Virus record (IMG/VR): IMGVR_UViG_3300043409_001877
Span: 1 to 64,000 of that record
Length of the DNA stretch: 64,000 nt
Source: a virus
Direction: 5' to 3' (one strand)
How positions within the stretch are numbered: the stretch's first letter is position 1; each line of letters begins with the position of its first letter. Below the pieces are notes generated by a model, which was not told where the DNA came from, searched no databases, and saw nothing but the letters and a program-made list of their open reading frames with translations. Below, piece after piece: positions 1 to 6,265 of the stretch. A program made the translations under genes and the position numbers.

Positions 1-30
1 AAAAAAAAGGCTGAAATTATCAGCCTTCTA
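1..30 (-). terminator. Rho-independent terminator after the Ro60-like gene and its RNA
   Basis: On the minus strand a 7-bp stem (AGGCTGA/TCAGCCT, plus positions 8-14 and 20-26) with a 5-nt loop is followed by a run of eight T. This is a classic intrinsic terminator for leftward transcription. It closes the Ro60-like gene and the structured segment just downstream of it. Confidence 0.9.
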
Positions 31-36
31 ATTAGA

Positions 37-200
37 TAGAGTATTATCGGAATTGTTTGAATGTTAAAGTCATTCGTCCTGGCTGGGTAAAATCATCCTC
101 GCCACAGATGAAGTTTGCTTCGTTAACTTTTTCAAGTTACTAGGCTTTTCGGATAGTTGTATGTTTTTTTAACTTTGCTGCAATTATTCCCAATACTCTA
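37..200 (-). ncRNA. Candidate structured RNA (possible Y RNA) downstream of the Ro60-like gene
   Basis: The minus-strand segment between the Ro60-like stop codon and the terminator folds as a closed unit by eye. Its 5' end TAGAGTATT (200-192) pairs perfectly with AATACTCTA (45-37). After a 1x3 internal loop GGAAT pairs with ATTCC, then TTG with CAA. Inside are a hairpin AACTT-GAAA-AAGTT (GNRA-type loop, 138-125), a hairpin GAAG-CAAA-CTTC (121-110) and a GGC/GCC-based stem (about 103-81). End-to-end pairing interrupted by internal loops is the architecture of Y RNAs, which bind Ro60 proteins and are often encoded beside them in bacteria. No separate promoter was recognised, so it may be processed from the upstream mRNA. 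I did not find the conserved tRNA-like module of bacterial YrlA. Part of it also reads as a start-less, coding-like stretch, so a decayed gene cannot be excluded. Confidence 0.5.
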
Positions 201-205
201 ATATT

Positions 206-1600
206 TTAAGCAGTAATAAGCTCGTAACGTGTGCTATTAACTGTTTTATTCATGATACCAATTGGTGACATATCTTCACCTGTCAACAATGATTTTAAGA
301 TTGCTGGTGAGAAACCACTAACCAACGCTGTACCATTATCACCAACTTGAACTGGGAAGTTTCCAGCACTTCTGCTTTGGATATTCCAGAACACTAATTT
401 TGGCATTGCGTAACCAGCTGTTTCGTATTTTTCACTAATCATATCCAACGCACTTCCTCTGTGATTAGTAGCTTGATTAAACTCCATGTCTGACATAATC
501 AAAACTGTTGTTGGCATTTCCGATTCTGGTAAGTTGAATCCAATTGCCTGATTAAGAATCAAAGTAAACACAGCTTCAAGGTTAGTACTCATACCCCAAT
601 CAGAATGTTGTAATTGACGATAACGGTCTTTTAAATTACCGTTAAGGTATTGCAATACTGGTGATTCAGAGAATGTTATAAACGCATCCTTAAATTTACC
701 TTCGTTTCTTTCTGAAATATACAACCCTAAAGAAATACATACATCCAAACAAGTAACAGTTTTACCTGCTGGTGAACTCATAGAACCAGAAACGTCACAC
801 ACTGGTAACACTCTTTCATTGCTACCTTCCATGTAGTTAGGTAACGCATCCCATTGCTTTACAGCCATTGTTTGATCTCCCTTTTGTAAGGTTTTCAATA
901 CATCGTATGGGTATACAGCTGAAGCGTTAACTTTAGTATCGCCATTTTTGTATGCATCAAAACGAGTTGAGTCATGTTTACCAAACGCTTTACCATAACG
1001 AGCCATAGCAACAGATGGTACATGTTCATAAGTAATACCATTCCATTCTTTAGCACACATAGCTGTTTCAACAACATTAGTTTTTTCAACTAACATTTTA
1101 CGATACTCTTTTGGAGATAATTTCATGTAACGTTCTAAAGCAATAGCTTCTTTACCTTTACGAGGCATCCACTTAGCACATAAACCGTTATTCTCATTAA
1201 GAGCACTTACGATTAAGTTTTTAGCTTGCGTATCTAATTTAGTACCAAATAAAACTAATAAATCATCCCAACGACCATATTCGGAAACGTATGATAAATT
1301 TTTAGCTAACGACTCAGTATGATTTTCAACCAAATATAACATTAAATCTCTAAAGATCTGACGCTCACCAGCACCACCACGAACATCACGAGCCCAGAAC
1401 ATAGTTCTAAGAGCTACTAACGGATTTTCGTTAAATGCTTTTGAGAAGTTAACTACTAATCTTTTTTTGTCTTGCCCACGCATAGCTCCAATTGTGAAAA
1501 ATAAATCCACACAAGCATTAAGTGATGAACTATTGGTAACCATACCGTTTTCAGTTTGGTTATCTCTTGTTCTAAGTGCGTCTACTAATGAATTTGCCAT
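206..1600 (-). CDS. Ro60-like RNA-binding protein (DUF2828/TROVE-type ring plus vWA domain)
   Basis: This 464-residue protein has the DUF2828 architecture, which resembles TROVE/Ro60: an alpha-helical N-terminal region (about 30-250) and a C-terminal von Willebrand A domain. Family-type motifs include FWARDVRGGAGER (68-80), KWMPRKG (143-149) and a VPSVAMARYGKAF block (194-206). The vWA MIDAS is intact: DVSGSMSS (269-276), a later MSTN threonine and an MSDME aspartate, so metal binding is likely preserved. Ro60 proteins bind misfolded RNAs and Y RNAs and work with exonucleases in RNA quality control. That role is inferred here, not shown. A Bacteroidota-type promoter lies 22 bases upstream, and a structured RNA and terminator follow directly. 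Assignment to the vWA/DUF2828 family is firm; true Ro60 function is plausible. Confidence 0.85.
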   Translation of the reverse strand: MANSLVDALRTRDNQTENGMVTNSSSLNACVDLFFTIGAMRGQDKKRLVVNFSKAFNENPLVALRTMFWARDVRGGAGERQIFRDLMLYLVENHTESLAKNLSYVSEYGRWDDLLVLFGTKLDTQAKNLIVSALNENNGLCAKWMPRKGKEAIALERYMKLSPKEYRKMLVEKTNVVETAMCAKEWNGITYEHVPSVAMARYGKAFGKHDSTRFDAYKNGDTKVNASAVYPYDVLKTLQKGDQTMAVKQWDALPNYMEGSNERVLPVCDVSGSMSSPAGKTVTCLDVCISLGLYISERNEGKFKDAFITFSESPVLQYLNGNLKDRYRQLQHSDWGMSTNLEAVFTLILNQAIGFNLPESEMPTTVLIMSDMEFNQATNHRGSALDMISEKYETAGYAMPKLVFWNIQSRSAGNFPVQVGDNGTALVSGFSPAILKSLLTGEDMSPIGIMNKTVNSTRYELITA

Positions 1601-1622
1601 TGTTTTATTTTTAATTACTTTA

Positions 1623-1653
1623 CAAAGATAAGCATAAATTCTTAAAAAACAAA
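1623..1653 (-). promoter_or_regulatory. Bacteroidota-type promoter of the Ro60-like gene
   Basis: Minus strand: TTTG (1653-1650), a 19-base spacer, then TATCTTTG (1630-1623), an exact match to TTTG-N19-TAnnTTTG, the primary-sigma promoter of Bacteroidota. It ends 22 bases before the ATG at 1600. This suggests host RNA polymerase can transcribe the gene without phage factors. Confidence 0.7.
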
Positions 1654-1660
1654 TTTTTTA

Positions 1661-2017
1661 CTACTTTTTTTTATTTTTTTTATTTTTAAGCTTGAAAATG
1701 CTATCTGGTGGTTCAGATAGTGAGTATAAAAATTCGCCATCTTTGTTCAAACCACTCATTTGTAACATACCATCATTAATTAAATCATCAAACGTTTCAA
1801 CAACAGAAATTTTTCTGGTTGATTTAACAACCTCATCAAATTGTTCAAAATTAAGTGTCGGATCACCTAATTCAATTATGTTAGATGTAGCCACTTTTAA
1901 AATCTCATCATATAAGATATCTTTATCTAAAAAAGGATCTTCTTCACTAAAAAGATCCTCTTTATCCAACCCATCTATAAAATTTTTTGTGTAAATTATT
2001 GCATCAGTATTATCCAT
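1661..2017 (-). CDS. Hypothetical acidic protein with lysine-rich tail
   Basis: A 118-residue protein that I do not recognise. The first 100 residues are acidic and probably helical (many Asp/Glu in the first 40), and the end is a run of Lys and Asn. It has no signal peptide, membrane segment or obvious catalytic motif. It sits between the Ro60-like gene and another unknown gene, all leftward, and its stop lies just upstream of the Ro60-like promoter. The shape suggests a small binding or inhibitor protein, but nothing in the sequence shows which. Confidence 0.7.
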   Translation of the reverse strand: MDNTDAIIYTKNFIDGLDKEDLFSEEDPFLDKDILYDEILKVATSNIIELGDPTLNFEQFDEVVKSTRKISVVETFDDLINDGMLQMSGLNKDGEFLYSLSEPPDSIFKLKNKKNKKK

Positions 2018-2040
2018 AAGACAATAGTAATAAGAAAATA

Positions 2041-2400
2041 TTAAAAAACCAAATCTTTCTTATCATAAGAATCTATTATTTCAAATATCTTCTTATTTGC
2101 CCATGTTGGTAATTTATCGTAATGTCTTCTAAATAGCTTAAAATCTGATGAATCTATATTAAACTCCTCAGTTGGGGTATCTTCATAGGTTGTCTTTCGT
2201 ACAGTATCGAAATACAGACTACCTAGCTCACAAGCGTATTGTCGCTCATTATTTGGGATAAAATCTACAGATAAGTATATATGGGACTTATCTGGTGATA
2301 TGTAATATATTTTTAATTTTTTGTTTTCATAGTCATATACTGTGAATTTATAAATAAACAACGTGTTAAGGTATTTAACCTTTTTATCAAAATTTCTCAT
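2041..2400 (-). CDS. Hypothetical protein
   Basis: A 119-residue protein with alternating charged and aromatic residues, predicted mixed alpha/beta, with no recognised motif. It starts at the edge of a 76-bp divergent intergenic region shared with the plus-strand gene at 2477, and is followed by the 118-residue unknown gene after 23 bases. It could be an early gene by its company with the Ro60-like gene. Function unknown. Confidence 0.7.
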   Translation of the reverse strand: MRNFDKKVKYLNTLFIYKFTVYDYENKKLKIYYISPDKSHIYLSVDFIPNNERQYACELGSLYFDTVRKTTYEDTPTEEFNIDSSDFKLFRRHYDKLPTWANKKIFEIIDSYDKKDLVF

Positions 2401-2419
2401 CTTTTTATCTTTTTGTAAC

Positions 2420-2426
2420 TATTTAT
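2420..2426 (+). promoter_or_regulatory. TATTTAT motif upstream of the plus-strand gene pair
   Basis: The plus strand reads AACTATTTATAATAGAA in the divergent intergenic region, 50 bases before the ATG at 2477. The same core, in transcript orientation, precedes many structural and lysis operons in this window, and here it points rightward with the rightward genes. Confidence 0.45.
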
Positions 2427-2476
2427 AATAGAACATTGCGAGAGATAAAAAGCTTTTAAATAAATATCGTAAAAAT

Positions 2477-2869
2477 ATGGAAAAGAAAAAAATTAAAGTA
2501 ACACAAAGACAAATTGAGCTTTTAGCTGAAAATGAAATGAATAGGTTAAAAAAAGAAGACATTGAAGGTATGATGGGTGATCCAGAGGACAGACGTGTTG
2601 AATATCCAACCCCAGGTGAAATTGAAGCCATTAAAACTGGCGAAGAAATGCCTACTGGTGATGATGATACAATCGACCCAAAAGATATGAAATCACCCCC
2701 TCATGAATTACTAAGTTATTTAGATAAAATCGAAGAGGCTAAATCAATTTTAAGTAAAGTTGCGGCTAAAGAAGATAACGAAAACATCAAAAACAGAATA
2801 TACGCTCACTACGAAAAAGCTCAAAAATTAGCTTTTGAATTAATTAAAGAGTTTGGTATTGTTCATTAA
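2477..2869 (+). CDS. Hypothetical virion-type protein with short N-terminal helical tag
   Basis: A 130-residue, charged, largely helical protein. It begins with a KVTQRQIELLAENEMNRL segment, similar in style to N-termini elsewhere in the window (KVTESQLATYF at 9045; LNTLLENEIKRF at 56991). The middle is acidic and Pro/Gly rich, and the C-terminal 60 residues look helical. It is the first of only two clear plus-strand genes and is closed by a strong terminator. Function unknown. The N-terminal tag and the TATTTAT-type upstream motif suggest a late, possibly virion-associated protein; this is inference. Confidence 0.75.
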   Translation: MEKKKIKVTQRQIELLAENEMNRLKKEDIEGMMGDPEDRRVEYPTPGEIEAIKTGEEMPTGDDDTIDPKDMKSPPHELLSYLDKIEEAKSILSKVAAKEDNENIKNRIYAHYEKAQKLAFELIKEFGIVH

Positions 2870-2899
2870 TCAATTTATCTACATATAAAAATTATTACT

Positions 2900-2928
2900 A
2901 AGGGCGGTTATACCGCCTTTATTTTTTT
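2900..2928 (+). terminator. Rho-independent terminator after the 130-residue gene
   Basis: The plus strand has GGCGG (2903-2907) paired with CCGCC (2913-2917), extended by flanking A/T pairs, with a very short loop and a T-rich run downstream. It separates the two plus-strand genes, so the second probably has its own promoter. Confidence 0.85.
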
Positions 2929-2951
2929 ATATATTTTACTACTTTTAAGTT

Positions 2952-3581
2952 ATGTATAAAATCATATTATATAATAACGGTAAGAGAGTTAAGACCATTA
3001 GGTCATACCAACTCTATACAAACGCTATTAAAAAATATAGGGGTTTACTTAAGGATAATAAAACTTATTTCCCTAAAGAATATCTATGGAATGGTATTAA
3101 AACCGATTATGAGTTAGTTTTAACAGCACCACCAAAAAATAAAGCTATGGAGTTTTTTAGAAATGAAATTGGGGCTGTTGTTAAGATTAAAACTAAAGGT
3201 GATTTTGTTATAAAACAAATAACCAAATACACTATTGAGGATCGGTTTAAAAATAGAATCGATGGTAAAATGTATGATTTTAAATTATTAATAAAAAAAC
3301 TATTAAGTAATCAAAATTTAACATATACTATAATGGCTATTAATAATAAATTAGTCATTGAGTGTTTTGAGAATGATGATGTTGATGTGTTTGTGTTAAA
3401 GAATTGTGATATAGCTTACTCATTATCTGAAGCTATAAGGGTTTTTAATAACACAAATGGATTGACGAATTTCATATACTTCCAGGAACCAACATTAGAT
3501 ACTAAGATGAGGGTTTATGATGATCTAGAACTTAAATACGGTATTAGTAAAGATTACATGCAAAAGGTAACGACCCGTTAA
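2952..3581 (+). CDS. Hypothetical protein, plus-strand
   Basis: A 209-residue lysine-rich protein that I do not recognise. It has no membrane segment or cofactor motif and looks mixed alpha/beta. It follows a terminator by 24 bases, so it probably has its own promoter in the AT-rich stretch before 2952; none was clear. Its stop overlaps by four bases the stop of the convergent minus-strand gene at 3578. A TLDTKMRVYDDLELKYGIS stretch near the end is its most distinctive segment. Confidence 0.75.
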   Translation: MYKIILYNNGKRVKTIRSYQLYTNAIKKYRGLLKDNKTYFPKEYLWNGIKTDYELVLTAPPKNKAMEFFRNEIGAVVKIKTKGDFVIKQITKYTIEDRFKNRIDGKMYDFKLLIKKLLSNQNLTYTIMAINNKLVIECFENDDVDVFVLKNCDIAYSLSEAIRVFNNTNGLTNFIYFQEPTLDTKMRVYDDLELKYGISKDYMQKVTTR

Positions 3582-3796
3582 CTCATTTTAAGTACAAATT
3601 TAACGTTATAAATAATCACATCAAATTTATCTTTTGATTTATACCCCTGTAAAGTGTTGTTTTGTATTTTAAACACTTCTTGTTGTAAATTTTCGTGCTT
3701 TGATTCATTTAAATAAATGGTAATATCCGTTGTTATTTTATCACCAATTGTTTGAGTAATAATCTTAGCTAATTTATATAATTCACCAAGTTTCAT
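3578..3796 (-). CDS. Hypothetical small protein
   Basis: A 72-residue protein with no recognised domain. It is the last gene of a tightly packed leftward operon running from about 5.7 kb. Its ATG overlaps the stop of the 71-residue gene upstream (ATGA-type overlap), which suggests translational coupling. It converges on the plus-strand gene with a four-base overlap. Confidence 0.65.
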   Translation of the reverse strand: MKLGELYKLAKIITQTIGDKITTDITIYLNESKHENLQQEVFKIQNNTLQGYKSKDKFDVIIYNVKFVLKMS

Positions 3797-4008
3797 ATAT
3801 ATTTAAAGACCTTATTAATCTTTGTTTTTAATTTTTGTAAAAATGATGGTTCTGGTTTAATGTAGGTTCTATAGTCATTAATCTTTTCACCCAAACCAGA
3901 TTTAATAGTTTTTGCAAATTTTTCTTTTTCAGTGTCAATTTCTATTTGATCTTTCCAAAGTTCTTTTTCGTAAACTTTAATAGCTTTTTCTATGTTCTTA
4001 TCACCCAT
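3793..4008 (-). CDS. Hypothetical small charged protein
   Basis: A 71-residue, Lys/Glu-rich protein, helical by composition, with a basic hydrophobic C-terminal end. It overlaps the methyltransferase stop by one base and the next gene by four bases, so it is clearly part of the operon. No function can be read. Confidence 0.65.
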   Translation of the reverse strand: MGDKNIEKAIKVYEKELWKDQIEIDTEKEKFAKTIKSGLGEKINDYRTYIKPEPSFLQKLKTKINKVFKYI

Positions 4009-4616
4009 TACTTATAAATATAAATAGTAAAATCTTCATCATTATGGTAATTTGTTACTAATACGGTATTATCTGAACCGTACCTAATTTTAAACTCTTC
4101 ATAAAATTCATTTGGGTCGAACGTATTAAATACACTATCTTCACCATCATTAAATGCGTTGGTTAAGAAATTAAAAGCAACACCCTTATTAGCCAAATTA
4201 TAAGCATAATCAATAGCGCCTAATATCTCGTTTTTAGGCATTTTAACAGTAAACATACCCGAACCTATGATATAATCAAAAGAGTCGCTTAAATCGAATA
4301 TTTCACCCGTTTTAAATGAAATGTCTGGATGTTTTTGAATAGCATAAAAAATATAATGTGGGTTGATGTCAACTCCGCTGTATTTAGTTGTTGGGTGATT
4401 TATGTTATTTAAGTAATTAACAAAATGACCTAAACCACAACCAAGATCTAAAATACTATCATCTTCAGTAATACCAATATCATATAAAACTTTAAACCTA
4501 TCAGTTTGAGCCTCTGTTGAATCCCAAGCAACTGCTTCTGGTTTATTTATATCAGTATATAATAAAAACGGTGTGTAGAATTGAATAATCTCCTCTTTAT
4601 AATTCGTCCTTGACAT
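4008..4616 (-). CDS. Class I SAM-dependent methyltransferase
   Basis: A 202-residue protein with a Rossmann-type methyltransferase core. Motif I is ILDLGCGLGHF (about residues 55-65), followed by the acidic SAM-ribose residue in YSGVDINPHYI and a motif-IV-like FDYIIGSGMF segment. The substrate is not evident. There is no DNA-methylase DPPY/NPPY motif, so this resembles small-molecule, RNA-cap or protein methyltransferases more than DNA-modifying enzymes. It lies in a small-gene operon beginning at 5679, overlaps the membrane-protein gene upstream by 20 bases, and ends on the next gene's start. Confidence 0.85.
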   Translation of the reverse strand: MSRTNYKEEIIQFYTPFLLYTDINKPEAVAWDSTEAQTDRFKVLYDIGITEDDSILDLGCGLGHFVNYLNNINHPTTKYSGVDINPHYIFYAIQKHPDISFKTGEIFDLSDSFDYIIGSGMFTVKMPKNEILGAIDYAYNLANKGVAFNFLTNAFNDGEDSVFNTFDPNEFYEEFKIRYGSDNTVLVTNYHNDEDFTIYIYK

Positions 4617-4932
4617 GTCTCTCTAGGTTTAATTGAATTAGATATAATAACCAAATGACCCCAGATATAAAAGATGCGTCAAATATGGAATATGTGATTA
4701 GTTGTAATATATTTGAATGAGCAGCTGAAAACAGGTCATAAGATGGTGAAAATTTAAACCCCAAACTAAAAAATAAACCTACCCAAAAACCACTACACAT
4801 CATACAATTCAATAGTTTATGGACAAAATTAACTCGATCTTTAAAAAATTCTCTAACAGGTTCCATTATTTTACTTTGTACGAGCAATAAAGTTATACCG
4901 TAGCAACCCATAATAAAATATAGTAACATCAT
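4597..4932 (-). CDS. Small membrane protein with CMMCSGFWVG motif
   Basis: A 111-residue protein with about three hydrophobic segments: the N-terminal 18 residues, a central stretch after CMMCSGFWVG (near residue 44), and a C-terminal stretch near 80-100. The Cys-x-x-Cys-x-Gly-Phe-Trp-Val-Gly motif resembles the membrane family DUF1360, common in phages and bacteria and uncharacterised. It probably sits in the host inner membrane. It starts two bases from the gene upstream and overlaps the methyltransferase start. Confidence 0.75.
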   Translation of the reverse strand: MMLLYFIMGCYGITLLLVQSKIMEPVREFFKDRVNFVHKLLNCMMCSGFWVGLFFSLGFKFSPSYDLFSAAHSNILQLITYSIFDASFISGVIWLLYLIQLNLERHVKDEL

Positions 4933-4933
4933 A

Positions 4934-5473
4934 TTATTTTTTCTTTTTATCTAAATTTACTGGAATTATATTACCATCACCCATTGTTGCAGCATCTTCT
5001 TCATTATCCTCATCACTATCACGAATATCAGCTTCTGTTGTTAATTCTGGTATTAAATCTGGTGTTAATTCATTATCATCATTCGGGTCTATTTGTGTTG
5101 GCTCTGTTAGTACAAATGGGGTATCAAATTGGATTTGTTTTAACTCATCATAACTTAATGATGTAAATAACTTTTTAAGTTCACCCATTTTTTGTGAAAA
5201 TAATTTTTGTTTTTTCTCAATATCCAAATTATGATCAATAATGTCTGATAGATGTTTAAACAATTGTTCAAAATTCATTGACTCAGTAAAAATAATGTAA
5301 TAGGCTCTATTACCATTTTCATCATCTTTTTGCTTCTTAATGTTATATTGGTCTGTTGTTTTTAACAGTTCCCAATCATTATTAAGCCAAAAATCTATAA
5401 TTTTTGTTGTTTTATTAACCCTGAATCCAATGATATTTTCTGGGTATTTTTCAAATAATTTATCTATTTTCAT
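4934..5473 (-). CDS. Hypothetical protein with acidic C-terminal tail
   Basis: A 179-residue protein: an N-terminal mixed alpha/beta region of about 80 residues, a helical Lys-rich middle, then an acidic disordered tail (about 120-170) ending in basic residues. I do not recognise it. It overlaps the 69-residue membrane-protein gene by four bases and is followed after one base by the CMMCSGFWVG protein, so the genes are coupled. Confidence 0.7.
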   Translation of the reverse strand: MKIDKLFEKYPENIIGFRVNKTTKIIDFWLNNDWELLKTTDQYNIKKQKDDENGNRAYYIIFTESMNFEQLFKHLSDIIDHNLDIEKKQKLFSQKMGELKKLFTSLSYDELKQIQFDTPFVLTEPTQIDPNDDNELTPDLIPELTTEADIRDSDEDNEEDAATMGDGNIIPVNLDKKKK

Positions 5474-5679
5474 AGTCCAATTCCTTTAAATATTGTTGTT
5501 AATATAACTGCAACAGATACAGCTAAATAGGTAAGTGTTTTAGGGTTAATTTCAAAACTCTGAGGTTCTGGTTTGTTTAAATGTCTTATAAATAAGAATA
5601 ATTGTCTAATAATAATAAGACAAGACATAAAAAATACTACAAATAAAGCTTTATCGATTAACGTTGTTAATATTTCCAT
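5470..5679 (-). CDS. Small two-helix membrane protein
   Basis: A 69-residue protein with two hydrophobic segments (about residues 5-28 and 47-66) separated by a short polar, Pro-containing loop. It is the first gene of a leftward operon and follows a host-type promoter 10 bases upstream. Small early membrane proteins of this kind can alter the host envelope or exclude other phages, but there is no direct evidence here. A holin is a formal alternative; its place with early-type small genes argues against that. Confidence 0.7.
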   Translation of the reverse strand: MEILTTLIDKALFVVFFMSCLIIIRQLFLFIRHLNKPEPQSFEINPKTLTYLAVSVAVILTTIFKGIGL

Positions 5680-5689
5680 AATTTTCTTA

Positions 5690-5721
5690 CAAATATAGTA
5701 AAAGAAATGGAAATTATCAAG
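5690..5721 (-). promoter_or_regulatory. Bacteroidota-type promoter of the 5.7-3.6 kb operon
   Basis: Minus strand: CTTG (5721-5718), a 20-base spacer, TATATTTG (5697-5690). The -7 element matches TAnnTTTG exactly and the -33 element keeps TTG. It lies 10 bases before the ATG at 5679 and overlaps the end of the gene ending at 5717. Confidence 0.65.
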
Positions 5722-6190
5722 CTGGTTTTGTGAAATATTTGTTTAAAATTTTATAAATTTCAATAAAAATGTCGTATTCTGATTTTGTTTTAATTTTAGT
5801 TAACGACAATATATTAGCCCAAAAATCAATAATCTTATTAAATAATAATCTACTTTTGTCTTGATTATTATAAAATATTTCACTAAAATAATTTAAAAAA
5901 TAATAATAGTGTTCGCCATTTGATATGAATTTTATATTTTCTTTACTGAAGTGTTCAATATTTTTATTCCAACACCAGGTAAAGTGAGATTTTCTATCAT
6001 TATCATCTATGATAACATCATCACCAAGATAAGTGTCATGAATTAAATAACCCAACGAAATAATAAAATCACAATACAACTCAACCCTTTCTGGTATCAC
6101 ATTATTAATGTTATTCAAATATGTTAGTTGTTCAGTACTTAATGGTTTAGAAAAGTACTCTATGAATCTACCTATGGGTTCTCTATTCAT
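5717..6190 (-). CDS. Hypothetical protein
   Basis: A 157-residue protein rich in Tyr, Phe, Asn and Ile, probably all-helical, with no recognised motif, signal peptide or membrane segment. It is preceded by the TATTTAT-type motif, so it may belong to the late class, and it is separated from the next operon by a promoter that overlaps its 3' end. Function unknown. Confidence 0.7.
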   Translation of the reverse strand: MNREPIGRFIEYFSKPLSTEQLTYLNNINNVIPERVELYCDFIISLGYLIHDTYLGDDVIIDDNDRKSHFTWCWNKNIEHFSKENIKFISNGEHYYYFLNYFSEIFYNNQDKSRLLFNKIIDFWANILSLTKIKTKSEYDIFIEIYKILNKYFTKPA

Positions 6191-6206
6191 TTATAAATCG
6201 CTTATA

Positions 6207-6213
6207 ATAAATA
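6207..6213 (-). promoter_or_regulatory. TATTTAT motif before the 157-residue gene
   Basis: The minus strand reads CCTTATTTATTATAAG, 16 bases before the ATG at 6190. It shares the core found before the structural operon heads. Confidence 0.45.
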
Positions 6214-6265
6214 AGGACTCCATTAGAAGCCCTTATAAATTAAATATAATATTTTTTTTTAAAAA

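Noticed and set aside
37-121. Short coding-like stretch on the plus strand (MLKSFVLAG)
   Set aside because: Only nine codons, opposite a strong RNA fold and with no upstream signal.
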